DNA of 64,000 nucleotides from assembly GCA_000499405.2 (NCBI GenBank), contig HG738138.1:17281119-17345118 (forward strand). The letters run 5' to 3'. This DNA comes from Onchocerca volvulus. Taxonomy: Eukaryota > Nematoda > Chromadorea > Rhabditida > Onchocercidae. Position numbers and translations under genes: made by a program. Shown here piece after piece: positions 49,296 through 62,399 of the stretch. The notes below the pieces were generated by a model. That model made no database searches. It saw nothing but the letters and a program-made list of their open reading frames with translations, and had not been told where the DNA came from. Each line of letters opens with the position of its first letter. Positions within the stretch are counted from its first letter, which is position 1.

Positions 49296-49560
49296 TTATA
49301 GTTTTGAATTCATCTTTTTTTTGACTGGTCCAATATTTTTTATGCCATTCTTGTACTTGACATAACATAATGCAGTGTTATGAAGACCTTTGAAATGAAA
49401 ACACAAATATTTCTTTTTGTTGCAATTATTTATCCTGTGTTCTGATTGATGACAGATATAGCAAGTATTTTGTTTCAAATGTTTCATTCGTTGTTTGGGA
49501 AACATTTAAATTCATTATCCCAGTGATTCTTATTCTTATTAAAAGACAGAAGGTTTTGCC
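49296..49560 (-). mobile_element. BEL/Pao retrotransposon gag remnant
   Basis: Minus-strand codons give NKNHWDNEF, then a double zinc knuckle C-x2-C-x4-H-x4-C (CYICHQSEHRINNC) followed by CFHFKGLHNTALC, the arrangement of BEL/Pao gag (second knuckle with Phe where a Cys is usual). A frameshift and stops are present, and no pol, protease or LTR was seen. It lies just outside the right end of the palindrome (49228) and has no counterpart on the left. Confidence 0.7.
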
Positions 49561-51630
49561 TTACTGCATTTGGAGTTTTTCTTTAAATTTGTTCAACTCA
49601 AGACCATTTATTTTGAGCTGCTTGATTGCAATTAAGGTAAAAATTTTTTTTCTAGTGCTGTGCGGAATTTGGTTTGGCTTAGATTCGATCGAATTCTTTT
49701 CTTTCCACTATTAAAGACTTGATTTTTAGTTACTTCTTCCTTTCTTTTGATTGGTTTTTTCAGAAATTGTTAGAGCTTAATGAATGGCATTGTTCTTTTT
49801 CTTCTTTTTGTTGATATACCTTATCTAATATCCAAGTTGGCAATCTATTTCCGATGACAGAAAGTTCTAAACTTCTAGTTGTCAAATTACTCTTTCGATC
49901 CGATAATTACCTTCCATTCCGATCATTTCTCTTGATGGAATGTTATTCATTGTAGAGCGATTTCTTAATAACGGATGATTCTCCGAATTTTTTTTTAATA
50001 CTTTTCTTATAATACAATAATTTTCTAGGGCATATCATGCTTCTTACGGCTTACAGGGTCAAAATAAAATATCTTTAAAAATCTTTGAACCTTGGCACGG
50101 ACGAATAGGTATTTATTTGTTAACGGAGGATTTACTTTTTTTATAGTTGACCATTAGAATCGTTGACTAATTTCGAGCTTTCATAACAGCTTGGAATGCG
50201 AATGATTTGAGAATAGTAGAATAAAGAACAATATACGAAGCATTTATTTTTTGAAATATTGGCAAGTTGCATAAACGGTAGATAGAAATATTTATAAACA
50301 TACTCAGCCTTCTCTGGGAATTTGATATTCAACTATATTCGGGGTGCAGTTGTGTCAGTAAATCGAAGTGGTCATTTCTTTTTATCTCAAATTGACTGAA
50401 AATCTATTGGATGTCTAATCAGTTCTCTATTTCTATATCCAACTCTCTATAGATCCAATTCTCGTATTTCTGGATCCAATTCCCATATGTGTTCGCTGCC
50501 ATATAATAATTCATATTAATTCATGAAAAGACAATCTGGTAGTAAACAATACTTCGCTACAGGAAGTTTGTTTGGATGAGTGCTCATGGCCTCCCAGAAA
50601 GAAAATCATAAAAATTGGGATTGATATTAATGATGTTTGCTTTAAATTAATATGCTATCTATTAAGAGTTTTCAAGTTTAAGCACACATACCATTTTTAT
50701 AATAACACTTTTGTGAACTTGCTTTTCAAAGGGAGGAAAGATAAAATAAATGAAATATAAAAGGATCGAATAGCAAAACTACCATTTTGTCTTTCATATG
50801 CTTCATAATAGAAAATCTAAAATTTTCTTGTCACAAAATAATAAATAATTTAAATCACAATAAATATAGGAGGAACTATTCAATTATCAATAAGTCAGTC
50901 CTAGTTTGTGGTTATCAATAATTAATGTTTTATAAATAGAATCAGTTTATTAAAATGACTGACAGAATTTCGTTCTTCATTACTTAAGCTTGACATATAA
51001 ATTTGACATTTTTACCACGTTTCTTCATACAAACCTCTCGACATCAAGCAAAAAAAACATAATTCGGCTTGTCAAGTTTAGAACTGAAAATTTGAAATCG
51101 CTCAAGTGAAGGAATTTCCTTAAACATTGTCATTAAAATAATTGAATTTTTTGCTGCTATTATGCTGTTTCTCGTTGCTGAACTGTGTGCAAATACACGC
51201 ACATATCATAGTTCGTTTTTGCTGCAGCTACACGCACGTTTCCTTCAGATTAAAAGAATACGAATGAATGTGATGATTGGTAAGATTGTGATAATGTATT
51301 TCTGTACTTTCCATAAGCAAATATGATTGTTTCCTTCTTTTTTCTTGGTAGAAACAAAATCAGAAAAAAGATGAAGACTTCTTGTGTTCAAAGGTCAGGA
51401 TGTATTATATTTATTTCGCAAAGGTCGAAATGTATTATAACTAATCGAGATTACTATCATAAACAGTACATATTGATGTTTTATGAATCAGTTATATGAA
51501 TCAGTTTTCTTCATTAAATATATAAATATTTCTGCATTAATTAATTAAACTATTTTGCAGAATTTGAAATCACATTTTCTGCGACCTTCAAACATTTTGC
51601 AGTCTTCAAACAAACAGATGTTTCTTATTA
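49561..51630. other. Spacer right of palindrome
   Basis: May contain further degraded retroelement sequence up to about 49950. Open frames at 50141-50332 and 50572-50760 show no recognisable product. A short TC-rich direct repeat (CTATAGATCCAATTCTC / TTTCTGGATCCAATTCCC) lies near 50450-50485. Confidence 0.35.
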
Positions 51631-51744
51631 TCAATGCTTTATTTTCTGTCGAACTTCAGCGATGTATGCGTCCAGATGACCTGTGTAATATGCTGATACA
51701 AGGCCCACCACAATAGCCAAAAATAATAAAACCAAGAAGCTCAT
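51631..51744 (-). CDS. 37-residue single-span membrane microprotein
   Basis: ATG to TGA. Met-Ser, then a hydrophobic span (FLVLLFLAIVVGLVS, residues 3-17), then AYYTGHLDAYIAEVRQKIKH. It starts Met-Ser like the 33-residue protein in the arms and shares the tail pattern A-Y-x-x-G-x-L-D-x-Y-[IL]. An acceptor-like TTTTTAACAG lies about 45 bases upstream on the minus strand. It lies outside the palindrome, so its similarity to the arm copies is paralogy and not duplication of the window. Function unknown. Confidence 0.6.
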   Translation of the reverse strand: MSFLVLLFLAIVVGLVSAYYTGHLDAYIAEVRQKIKH

Positions 51745-52079
51745 CTTCTAAATTTTCCTGAAGTACATGCACCGCTGTCTAGATCCTGTTAAAAAGTAAG
51801 AATGATTGTTTAAGACTTCAACTGTCATATTTTAAATATTTTCAACCGTATCTAATGCAAATGAACTTGCTGAATAATGAAGGAGTTAAGGGTCGCGCTT
51901 TATTACCGTTCTCATAAGTTCAATTTATAAATTTGTGAGATTAATAATTGGTTGACGATTCTCTTATAGACTGAAAAAAAGGAAAATTTTTTTCTTTTTC
52001 TTTTTTCTTCCATTTAGTTCGAGCATAAGTTGCAGAGAAATCGATAATTTCTTCATCTATTCAAACAAAAATGTCAATG
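51745..52079. other. Spacer
   Basis: Upstream region of the microprotein and junction to the Helitron complex. No other feature seen. Confidence 0.4.
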
Positions 52080-52982
52080 CTCTTTGTTGATCTTTACAAA
52101 ACTTTGCAAGTTCTCTTACCAATTGCTTTCAAATTTTGATAAAATCTTGAATACGAATAGGCGCGTGTTTTTAAACAGACAAAGCACGTAATTTCTTTTC
52201 GTTTGTTTTTTGCTTTTTGAGGAATATAGTCCGTTTATTTTTTGATTTGTGGAAAATGTAGTCGCGTCGCAGAAATGTCGAGGTCATGATAGTATATCTG
52301 GATTACCCTTCTAAATTCTAATATTAGACCGTGTTTTAGATTGCCTCTTTGTCGCTAATTTCGTGTTCATTTTAACACAACGTTTCGAGTTCTTACTCAC
52401 TGATTTAAAATTTTGATAGAACGTTACATATTCGAGTAAGCACGTAGTTTTTGTATAGATATATCTATTTTTTTTTTTCATCTGTTACACTTGTGACAAA
52501 TAAAGATAAGGGAGTGGACTGAATTACGCTTACTTTTTGCTTACAAAATGGACGTGGCTTTCGATATGCAGCGCCCAGTAAGTTCGGTAAAGTATGCAAG
52601 TATTCCAATGTAACGTTCTGTCAAAATTTCAAAGCAATAGATAAAAACTTCCCGAGACTTAAGATTTTGAGCAAATAAGCATTTACGACTGTTAGTATCT
52701 TTTAATACCAAATATAATTTTTTGCAGTAGCAACACTTCAACAGTTCAGTTAAGCAGTTTCGAATTCAACTTCAAATTCAATCAAAAGTCAATCTCGAGA
52801 ACATTTCAGGTGCAATCTATTTGCTTTAGCTCATCCAAATAATGCCTCGTAGAAGATCAAACCTAGATCGTCATATTCGCACAGTAGAAACACGGGCGAC
52901 GGTTCATTGCAAATCAATGGAGGAAGAATGGGCATCAGCGAACGAGCGAAAAAGACAAAGAATAGCTGAAATGCGAGCATGA
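52080..52982 (+). mobile_element. Helitron 5' end with start of its ORF
   Basis: Begins with the GCGCGTGTTT-type modules also seen at 26990-27610. The ORF start at 52842-52982 (46 residues, MPRRRSNLDRHIRT...EMRA) matches the N-terminus of Helitron proteins. It then stops abruptly where the inverted piece begins. Confidence 0.7.
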
Positions 52983-55500
52983 GATTTTAATGATATATTA
53001 ACGATTTTAATGACCAATGCAGACAGCAGTGTACTAGGTTCATGGAGCATCGTACACAGCGAATGAATTTCTTTTCTTATTTCAAAGTTTATCGGGAAAT
53101 AGCGTTTGCCATGGTCTGTTGTTTGAAATGAAGAAGGTACTCTGTAAATTGGCATAATTTATCTGCCATACAAGGCAAATGAGAAGAACCAAAAACTTCA
53201 TGGGAGTACAATTCAACTTATAAGAAGGAATATTACGAATTTATATAAAAGAAGCGAACGATACAGTAGTGATAAAGCTGTCTTAAATCATAAGATTTAA
53301 AAGTACAATAGCATTCATATCTAACAAACCGTTGATTCGACTGCTTTCAAACAGCTAAGCATAAGTAAATCCTGCAAATAAACCGTAAAATATGCACAAT
53401 TCTCAATAACTATGAAATTAGTCAATGAAAAAGTCGTGAAATCTTTCTCTTCGAAGAACTCCACAATTTCTAAAGTAGTCTTTGTTATCATAAGACAGAT
53501 ATGATGTGGCCGAAATTCAAAATTGAAATCCTTTTTGTGGTTTGAATATCGGGAAATACTTTTTCAACCAACCCTTCTTTTGACGTTACTAAATTGCAAA
53601 AGTTTTGCGGCAATGAAATTCGTCCTGCGGTTAGATCAATCGGCACCTTTCCATTCCCAATTTCCAGCAATTGACGTGAGAAGATCCCAGTTAATCGATC
53701 GTTTTGCAACTGGACACTCATATTGTAGTTAATTTTAACGTTTTTACGTGTCGCCACAAAGTAAAGTATTTCAGGCAAGCATTTATTTCGTCCGCTGGTT
53801 TCGATCGAGGAATCGCAGGTAATATTTGCCTGAAATCTTTTGTAAACAATATTAATGCGTTCCCAAATGGTCTAAAATTTTCATGCAAATCTTGCAATGA
53901 TCGATCAAGAGCCTTGACCGACTTTTTGTGCGTAATTGTATATCCATCCAAACCATAAGTTTGCATTTTGTAATAATTTTCCCATGCCTGATGTTTTGGA
54001 AATGTTACATGTGGGAGTTTCAATGAATTGCATGCTCAGTGGCAATTTCAAAGCGGAATGAACAGCTTTTTCCACTGATAGCAATGTTGTAGCTATTTCG
54101 GACGATGCAAGAGCTAAGGCTATACTATTTTGGGATCGAATTGTTGCCAGATTCAGTCTAATTAGGACCGTTTTACCAGTTCCTCCTGACGCATATAAAA
54201 AGAAGATTTCTCCAACTCGCTTGTTGACATTTTGTATTATTTGATTGTAAATGCCTTTTTGCTCAAACGTTAGCTTAGGAATATTTGATTGCACGTATGG
54301 CAAAAGATCGGTTGTGTTGTAATTTTGTTCGCGATGCAATTCTACATCGAACGAACAGCATTAAATGTACGTGTTGCGTATAATCTACCTCTCATACTTT
54401 ATTTGAATATGCTAGGTTCTCCGTCAACTGGTTCTCCTCCCTTGCATCGTTCAAATTTTCTACTCGCATTTTATCTGCAACACATAAGCACTTCCGAATA
54501 TAACAATGTTTTCGCAAATGCGTCATTTTGACATAATGCGAAGGAAGTAGTTAACGTTGCAGGCGGTGAATTCAGAATATTTGTTGCACATTTGAAGTTG
54601 TGAAATAAAGGCGTTGTCCATTCTCTAGATATACTGCTAAGTGAAAAACAGCGGATTTCGTTCATGTATGGGAAATGAAAAATTAGCCACACAGCTTCTT
54701 GCTGCTTATGTGACTTCCAGCCTAATATTGCGCTATTTCATCGATATGTAATACCGCATTTCTGTCATTTCTTTCTGGCTTCATGTCAAAAACTGCCCTG
54801 TCGCTGCTTTTATTCACGTATTTACAAATGTATTTGATCGACTTAACGGACTTACAGTATTCCACGTTTATGTTCGCTTTGTATGTTTTTAATAGCAAAG
54901 ACGAATATGGAACAACTCACCGGTTATTTACTTCAATGCTACCATTCCACATTTGTATGGTTGCTAATTTACCACCATCTTCTGCCGATCTTCTATATAA
55001 AGGATATCCATAGTTTCCTGTAACTCTGTTGGATAATAATGCTCGAGGACATCGCTTAGAACATTTTCCGTCTATCATGCATAGTGAATTTGGATTCTGT
55101 GTGCAGCAAGGTCCATGTATCATATTTTTGTCACAATGTTACGATTTCTGCACCGAACGACGTCATTTGGAAGTACGAGTTGTATTTCTTGATTTTAGAT
55201 AGGAAACGCTTTGATTTGGCGGTATCCGGCAAGCAAAGTTTTTAATGGCTCTGGTGGTTCTTCAAGTTGAGGCAGTTTAATTTTTTTTCATTTTTTTCCG
55301 ACGGCGACACATTCCTTTCGTTTCTTCATTAAATTTCAGAGCCTTGCAATAAAAACATATTTCAGCCATAGTGCCGATGAGAAGATGCGGGCTCAAATTA
55401 TAATCATCAGCTGGGTTGCACCAAAATGCAAAACAATTTTAATCGCGTGACTGTTGAACATGGAGTCGTGTTTGACGCTGATCAAGAAACACCGAAGGTG
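52983..55500 (-). pseudogene. Inverted Helitron coding segment (N-terminal part and helicase)
   Basis: Read on the minus strand from 55500: RQTRLHVQQSRD, NPADDYNLSPH, a degenerate C-rich stretch, then MIHGPCC (55123), DGKCSKR, GYPLYRRSAEDGG, the about 54690-54470 segment (WLIFHFPYMNE, SFALCQNDAF), then the PIF1-like helicase with FEQKGIYNQII and Walker A GGTGKT (about 54190), and FRQILPAIPRS (about 53840). Stops and frameshifts throughout. The Rep HUH nuclease is missing between the N-terminal part and MIHGPCC, so this piece could not be autonomous. Confidence 0.8.
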
Positions 55501-56229
55501 AAGTGGCGCGACATAATTTCAAAAGTGATAACAAACATGTTTATCACCAAAAACGTTCCAATTCACAGATAAACGACAAAGATCGAAGCAGCAACAGCAA
55601 CAGTTCGGAATTCCAAAGGTTCCAGTTAGACAGTTCAAAGCTATGCAACAGTAGCAACAATCCAACAATTCACTTGAATAGTATTCTTCTCTATCAGCGA
55701 CAAAGGAAAGAATAACCCAGTGATCAATTTGCCTGGATGTTCTCTAATAATTGTTTGTTACAAAAAATCACTTTCCATCAATCAATAAAACCTTTCTCAA
55801 CAGCATTCATCTCTTACAAGACACGAAATACCTCCTCAACACTTGTTGCTAACCTAGCCGAATTATAACAGCAAGAATCAATCTCCAATCCAACCAAACT
55901 ACAAATCAAATTACAAAGTATCAGTTTTTTTCCCCAACACTAGAAACATGCTCTTTCTCTTTTTTTTTTTTCAATTTAACCAGACTGAGTTACGCAACGT
56001 GCATATAAAACATGCGCGTATTCGAATGCAACGTTGTATCAAAATTTGAAAGCAGAAATACTATCTTAGGTAAGGACTTTCCGATGTCTGAAATTTTGAA
56101 TTAATATAGATAAAGCGCGTGTTTAAGAACTTTCAGAGATTTTTAAGATTTTGAACAAACGAACATTGACATTTTAATTTATATAGATTAGCTGGAGCTG
56201 CATACGCGAAACGTGGCCGATCCAGCTAT
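55501..56229 (+). mobile_element. Helitron 3' end
   Basis: Matches the 3' portion of the arm Helitron (28730-29290) and ends with a palindromic terminus, AGCTGGA (56190-56196) / TCCAGCT (56221-56227), then ATT. It abuts directly the coding sequence of another Helitron starting at 56230. Confidence 0.7.
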
Positions 56230-58560
56230 TCGATCAAATACATTTGTAAGTACTTGAACAAAGGCAGCGAAATGGCAGTTCTTGGCTTGCAGCCAGAAAG
56301 AAGAGATAGGAGTGCGGTATTGCATATCAATGAAATCACACAGTATAAGGCTGGAAGATACATAAGCAGCAATGAAGCTGTATGGCCAATTCTTTCATTT
56401 CCCATACATGAACGAAATCCAATTGTTGTTCACTTGGGAGGACATCTAGAAAATGGACAACGCGTTTATTTCACATCTGCAAATGTGCAACAAATAGCCT
56501 TGAATTCACTGCTACAGCGTTAACTGCTTTCTTCACATTATGTCAAAATGACGCATTTGCGAAAACACTGTTATGTACAGAAGCCTACTTCCGAATATAA
56601 CAGTGTATTAAACATGGAATGCGGGTAGAAAATCATTTGTACGACGCAAAGGAGAAGAAACAGCTGATGACAAACTCGGCATATTCAAACAAGTTACGAT
56701 AGGCAGATCGTACACCGTATATCCTAATTAAGACGAATACTTCTTCCTTCGCATGTTGCTAGTAAATGTGCCAGGTCCAACCACTTTTCAACAATGAAGA
56801 ATTGTCAACGGTGTTACACATGCTACTTTCCGCAGTGTATGTCAAGTTTTAAATTCATTAGAGAACTGGGATGTATACATTAATGACGCATGCAACACGT
56901 CACATCCAAATCAAATTCGTACACTGTTTGCAATCATATTGACAGCCTGCTCTTCTTCATCTCCGAAGGAGATGAGTTACGGGAGAAATATAAATCCTGC
57001 CTGCAGATAATTTTCATCGAATATGCAGCGAAAATTCAAATACGAACACGGATTTCACAGCAGAAATCTACAACGAACCGTTGATAATGATATAAGAGTT
57101 GTGCCTACAAATCGCGAACAAAGTTCTCAATCAGTTGAGAATACTATCACCGAATCGATCTACTGCTGCTTCGTTCGATGTAGAATTGTTTCGCGAACAA
57201 AATTACAACACAACCGATCTTTTGTCATATGTGCAATCAAATATTTCTGAGCTAACATTTGAGCAAAAAGGCATTTAAGATCAAATAATGAAAACTGTCA
57301 ATAAAAGGATTGTAGAAATCTTTTTAGATGCGCCAGGAGGAATTGGTAAAACGCTCCTAATTAGATTAATTCTGGCAGCAATTCGACCCCAAAATGACAT
57401 AGCCTCAGCTCTTGCATCGTCCGGAATAGCTGTAACATTGCTACCAAGTGGAAGAACTGCTCATTCCGCTTTGAAATTGTCAGTGAGCATGTAATTCATC
57501 GAAACTTTCAAATGCAACATTTCTAAAACATCAGGCATGGGGAAAGTTTTGCAAAATGCAAACTTATGGTTTGGGATGAATGCACAATGATGCACAAAAA
57601 ATCGGTCGAGGCTCTTGATCGATCAATGTAAAATTTGCTTGGAAATATCAGACCATTTGGGAGCGCATTCAGGCAAACATTACCTACAATTCCTCGATCG
57701 ATACCAGCAGACGAAATAAATGCTTACCTGAAATACTCTACTCTGTGGCGACACTTAAAAACGCTGAAACAAGCTACAAATATGTGTGTCCAGCTAGAAA
57801 ACGATCGATCAACTGAGACATTTTTATATCAGCTGCTGGAAATTGGGAACAGAAAAGTGCCGGTTGGTCTGACCTCACGATGAATTTCATTACCTCATAA
57901 CTTCTGCAATTTAGTAAGATCGTAAGAAGAGTTGGTTGAAAAGATATTTCCCGATATTCAAACCAATTATAAGAATCACGATTGGCTGAGTGAACGGCTA
58001 TTCTTGCGGCTAAGAACAAAGACGATGACGAATTTCACAATATTATTCAGTCTAACACTCAAAACGAGGCAGTAACATATAATCCGTCGATACTGTTGTG
58101 GAAACAGATGAAGTAACTATCCAACAGAATTTTTGAATTGGGATGCCACTGCACGTACTGCAATTGAAAATCATCGCGCCAATTATCATGTTGCGAAATA
58201 TCAATCAGCCAAAACTTTAGAACGCATGCGTCTTAAAGCAAAAAAATTAATGAGTAGCGTTTTATAAGCACAATCTTCGCAGGACCATTGAAAAGTGAAG
58301 ATGTCCTTGTTCTTCCTATTGCTATGATTCCGACGGATACGCCGTTCAGTCTAAGAGATTACAGTTCCCAATTCGACTGGCGTTTGCAATCACCATCAGT
58401 AAAACTCAGCACCAATCTTTGGAACTGTGTGTTTAGATCTAGAGACCGACTGTTTCTCACATGACAATTATATGTTACGTGTTCTAGAGTTGGCAAACCA
58501 GACAATTTCTATATCTATTATAGACAATGGAACAACAAAAAATATTGTATACTCACAAGT
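56230..58560 (+). pseudogene. Second Helitron, 5'-truncated Rep/helicase
   Basis: Starts mid-protein at SIKYICKYLNKGSEM. A long open part follows (56254-56523, AVLGLQPERRDRS, WPILSFPIHERNP). Then a helicase with a changed Walker A (GGIGKT, about 57350), FRQTLPTIPRS (57674), and the C-terminal hallmarks LQFPIRLAFAITISKTQ (about 58350) and SRVGKPDNFY (about 58490), ending with a DNGTTKNIVYSQ tail at about 58550. Multiple stops and frameshifts. Its 5' half is not visible upstream of the nested element. Confidence 0.8.
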
Positions 58561-59845
58561 ATTGTGAAATTAAACATATTAGATGTGGGCGAAAGCTGAA
58601 AGATGTTAAACAACGCCACGACAATCATTGTAACGCCAAGTTGCCCTTTGAAACTATATCGTGCCAAACGTTTGCCGGACACGCGAAGCATTTCAAAAAA
58701 ATGCTAGTTTTCACAATATTAATTTCAAATTTCTATTAAATAAGCAGCAACGAAACAAAATGATTTAATAACACAAAATATTATCAAAACTTAATCGAAT
58801 TATTCTATACTTACAAAATACCACCATTTGAAATACTTTTGTACAGGGCAACAATTTGAATCGCTCGATTTCATTACTGCTACAATCTTATAATAATTTG
58901 AATGGATGAAATTTTTTCGCGAAATAGCCTGGTGATTTTGAATTTTTTTATTCCATTCGGTGAATATTTTTGAAAAATGGACTAAATGGATATAACTTGG
59001 GTTCCATAGATTAAATATGACAGAATATCTCCTCGATAACACAGGTGATTATTAGGTAAGATCGTCCTTAAGAGACTCATACTGGCTACCGTTCAGACAT
59101 TCAGCTTAATCTTAATCCATCCACCATTAGTTATGTAAACTTGATTTTATTATCAATTGTGGCACTGATCGTCGACTGGCTTATCCAGGCTAATCTGTCA
59201 GTAGCCACAGTCAACTACTGATCTGATCATTCGTCAGAAATGATTATATGGCATTTCAACTGATTCATCATTTTAGCGTTGTTCCGCTACTGAACGTTGT
59301 ACTTATCTGCTAGAATTGAAAAATCTTTGACCCATTGAAATGTATGTCATCACGATCAGTCACATTCAGTTTAGTACGATTTCACGTCATATCGGTATCC
59401 AAGAAAACTACATCTTTTCGTAGCGCATAGAGCGTGCGATAAGTAAAGCTAAACAATTGTAGGATTCTTCATCAAATCATTAATATCGCACAAAAATTGA
59501 GTAATATTAATATTCATTTGTTTGCAAAACGAAAAAAATGAAAATTTCAAATAAATTATAAATAGCAAAAAAAAGAAAACAATATTACCAGATTTTGAAC
59601 ACAATTGTTAAGACTGCAGACATTCATTTGAGATACTTCGTAGTTTCAACAACAAAAGAAAAAAAAAATAAAAAAATAAAAAAAATAAAAAATAAAAATA
59701 AAAAAAACGACGGAAGGAAGAATTTGATATTGTGTCTGGAATATGACCGAGTTCCGAATAAGGGCGTGGTATTTCCAGGGACGGTTTTAAATATGTATTC
59801 ATTCGATTAACAGTAAAACAAATGATTAGTGAAAATAAAATAAAA
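58561..59845. other. Helitron 3' flank and spacer
   Basis: Includes an A-rich low-complexity tract (59645-59706) and the region downstream of the tetraspanin stop. The frame at 58527-58739 overlaps the Helitron end in another phase. No gene called. Confidence 0.4.
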
Positions 59846-62399
59846 TTAAGCATAATAGTATGGTCTTTCATAGTGGAATGCTCTGCACAATATACAGGTG
59901 GAAACTAGAGCAAATAACTCGATAATTAACAAGAAGAAAGCAATTGTGGCGACCACTTCTCCGGTTGACTTCATATTCTCCGATATTGCTGTGAAGCAAT
60001 CCGGCTGGAATGGATATTTTAAAACAATATTTTAAAATGTTTTTTTTTTTTCATTTTTTTCACAGGTTACATTAAATCAAATAAATTGACATCATTAGAA
60101 AACCTTTTCATTACTGGAAATGCCGAATTCAATTCTCTTTTTCTTCTTTGTTTTACCACAACAAAAACTCTATTATCACTGCTACTTTAAGTTACATGAA
60201 GATAAACATGACTCTTGGCAAAATTCAAAGAATTGTGAAGTTCCGACATTATCCTTAATCTAATTTCTCGTTAAAGCCATATTTTCTTCCGAATCTATAA
60301 GGAAAAGCTTTCAATCAGACTTCTTTTACGGACCAAAAGATCTAATTTTGGCAAAGAGCTAAAAATCAACACATTAACAAATTCTTTACTCAATTTTTCC
60401 TACCACTGCTATTTCATGTAGAAATTCTGACCGGTAAAAATTACTCGGAAGATTTCCATCCATAATGGTAAAATTTCTAGAATTCTTCGAGAAAGTTCAA
60501 GAATGACTCAAAAAAAAAGAAAACGGACCTCATTCTGTAAATCTCCGTCACATAACTGTAATTCCACGTATCGGCTCTTCGTTTCTTCTGTTGCACCACA
60601 GCAATTCAGCAGATCTTGGATGGGCTTTAAATCCTTTAAATATTTATCATCTGCTTTGCTAGCTTCTGATAGCAGCTTCTGAAATAAACAAACTTTTACA
60701 CAATAGAAAGGTTAGTGGAAAGAGAATCATAATTTTTTTATCAGAATCCTTTGTCTTTATCAGATTTTCTGATGGATTACTGTAACTTTGTAATTTTAAC
60801 TATTTATCATCATTATTATGATTCGAAGAAAGTGAAGGTTACTCTAGAAAATTTTAAATATGTCAAAAAAAAAACAGTTCCGCATTCAATTCAAGTTATA
60901 TTAGACCAATCAGTAAATTAATTAAAAGAAATAATTCAATGATTAATTTTTATAGGAAGTTTGTGTATTACAATGCCTGACGTTCAACCGTCTGGTACGA
61001 GCAAAAAACAATACTTCCTTTGACGGATAATAGCAATGAAAAAAAATTCAACTGATTTTCTAATGTTTGCTTTTTCCTAACTTCGATGTGTTACCGGAAA
61101 TTTTCGAAATTATTTGCTTCTTCAGTACGCGATCTACTTTAATTCAATTTGCTATTGATATGTATATTGTTTATTTCCTAATTTTAATTCCTTTGTAATG
61201 ATCATCATTATTCCGATAATATCTCATTTTACCTCAATCTCTAGCCTAACGGAATATGAAAGAAATTTATTTAAATTCAAAAAAATAAGTGTTATGAATC
61301 AATATTTAAGTCTTTAATTTCTTTAGCAAAAATAAATCTAAAAGAAACAAAAAACTTACATATAAAGAATTTTTAAACTGATCCTTGTTAGTAATTGCAA
61401 ATATCACAGCGCTAGCTTCAACTACTGTAAGAATTAGTACAATGACGAAAAACTGAAAGAAAATTTCTATTTGTTTAAGAGATTCTTTGAGTAATTAAGA
61501 ACAAATAATATATTTTCATGTAAAAAAAACTGGTTTCAGATAAGATTAGGGCATGCATCACAGCTTAGTTGAGACCTTCACTAGGCTTTATTTCAGATAG
61601 TCGGATGAAAACTTGAAATTGATATGCCTTATTTATAAATTTTTCATTTAGCCGGCCAAGAGCTCAATACCTTTAGAAATAAAAGATGAAATGAATTTTT
61701 AGCAAACAGCAGTAAAAAAATGCAACTTGTTTGATCAGCAAAATGCTGATCAAGGTTATATTTCACCAAATTCCAAATAGAATTATAGTCTAATGAAAGA
61801 TACAAACTGCAGATAACATGCAAATTTGTAACTTACTAGAGCTAATAATATGTTACTTTCACACATTGCACCGCAACAACCGAGGAAACCAACGAGAAAC
61901 AGGAATGCTCCAATAGCTACCAATATCCACAATGATGTTTGATACTGAAATGATTCAACTTATCAAATCTTCGTAAGAAAATAATTATTTTCCTAATCAA
62001 AAACTAACCCATCTTTAGTTAAATGACAGGTTTGTCTCAACTTAAATCAAATTTAACAATGGTTTAATTCCGAAGACGCTTAAAGTTTTCCTTTTTTTTT
62101 TTTTTTTTTTTTTAACATCAAACAATGATTAGAACTACAGAAATGATAATATGGAATTTATACTAGAATTTTCATATCAGAATGAATTTGAAACTTAAAA
62201 ATTTGAATATTCTTACTTTTATCAATATGTCAAATTCTTCTTCATGTATTGCTCTCACTTGTTCCAGCTTTAAAGCGAAATTTTTATCCAAATTAGCCCA
62301 TAATGAGAAGCCAAAAATTAGTGCGCCAAATAAACAGATCAGCAAATTTGAAGTGAAAAATATAAATTTCACTGTTCGATTGCCACAACCATGAACCAT
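59846..62399 (-). CDS. Tetraspanin
   Basis: A four-span membrane organiser of the tetraspanin family at the cell surface or in endosomes. Exons 62399-62217, 61944-61837, 61452-61360, 60678-60529 and 60004-59846 are all phase 0 and give 230 residues. TM1 is in exon 1 after CGNRTVK. TM2 in exon 2 ends in the signature FLGCCGA..ES. TM3 is in exon 3 (FVIVLILTVVEASAVIF). The large loop has the diagnostic CCG (exon 4) plus two more Cys (QLC, PDC), giving four. TM4 is in exon 5 (FFLLIIELFALV) with a short tail ending YYYA. An acceptor-like TTTTTCAG 15 bases before the ATG fits SL trans-splicing. The length is normal for the family. Subfamily not assigned. Confidence 0.95.

Noticed and set aside
59608..59871. 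Two opposed frames over the A-rich tract
   Set aside because: Low-complexity AAAATAAAA DNA; overlaps the end of the tetraspanin gene in the wrong frame.
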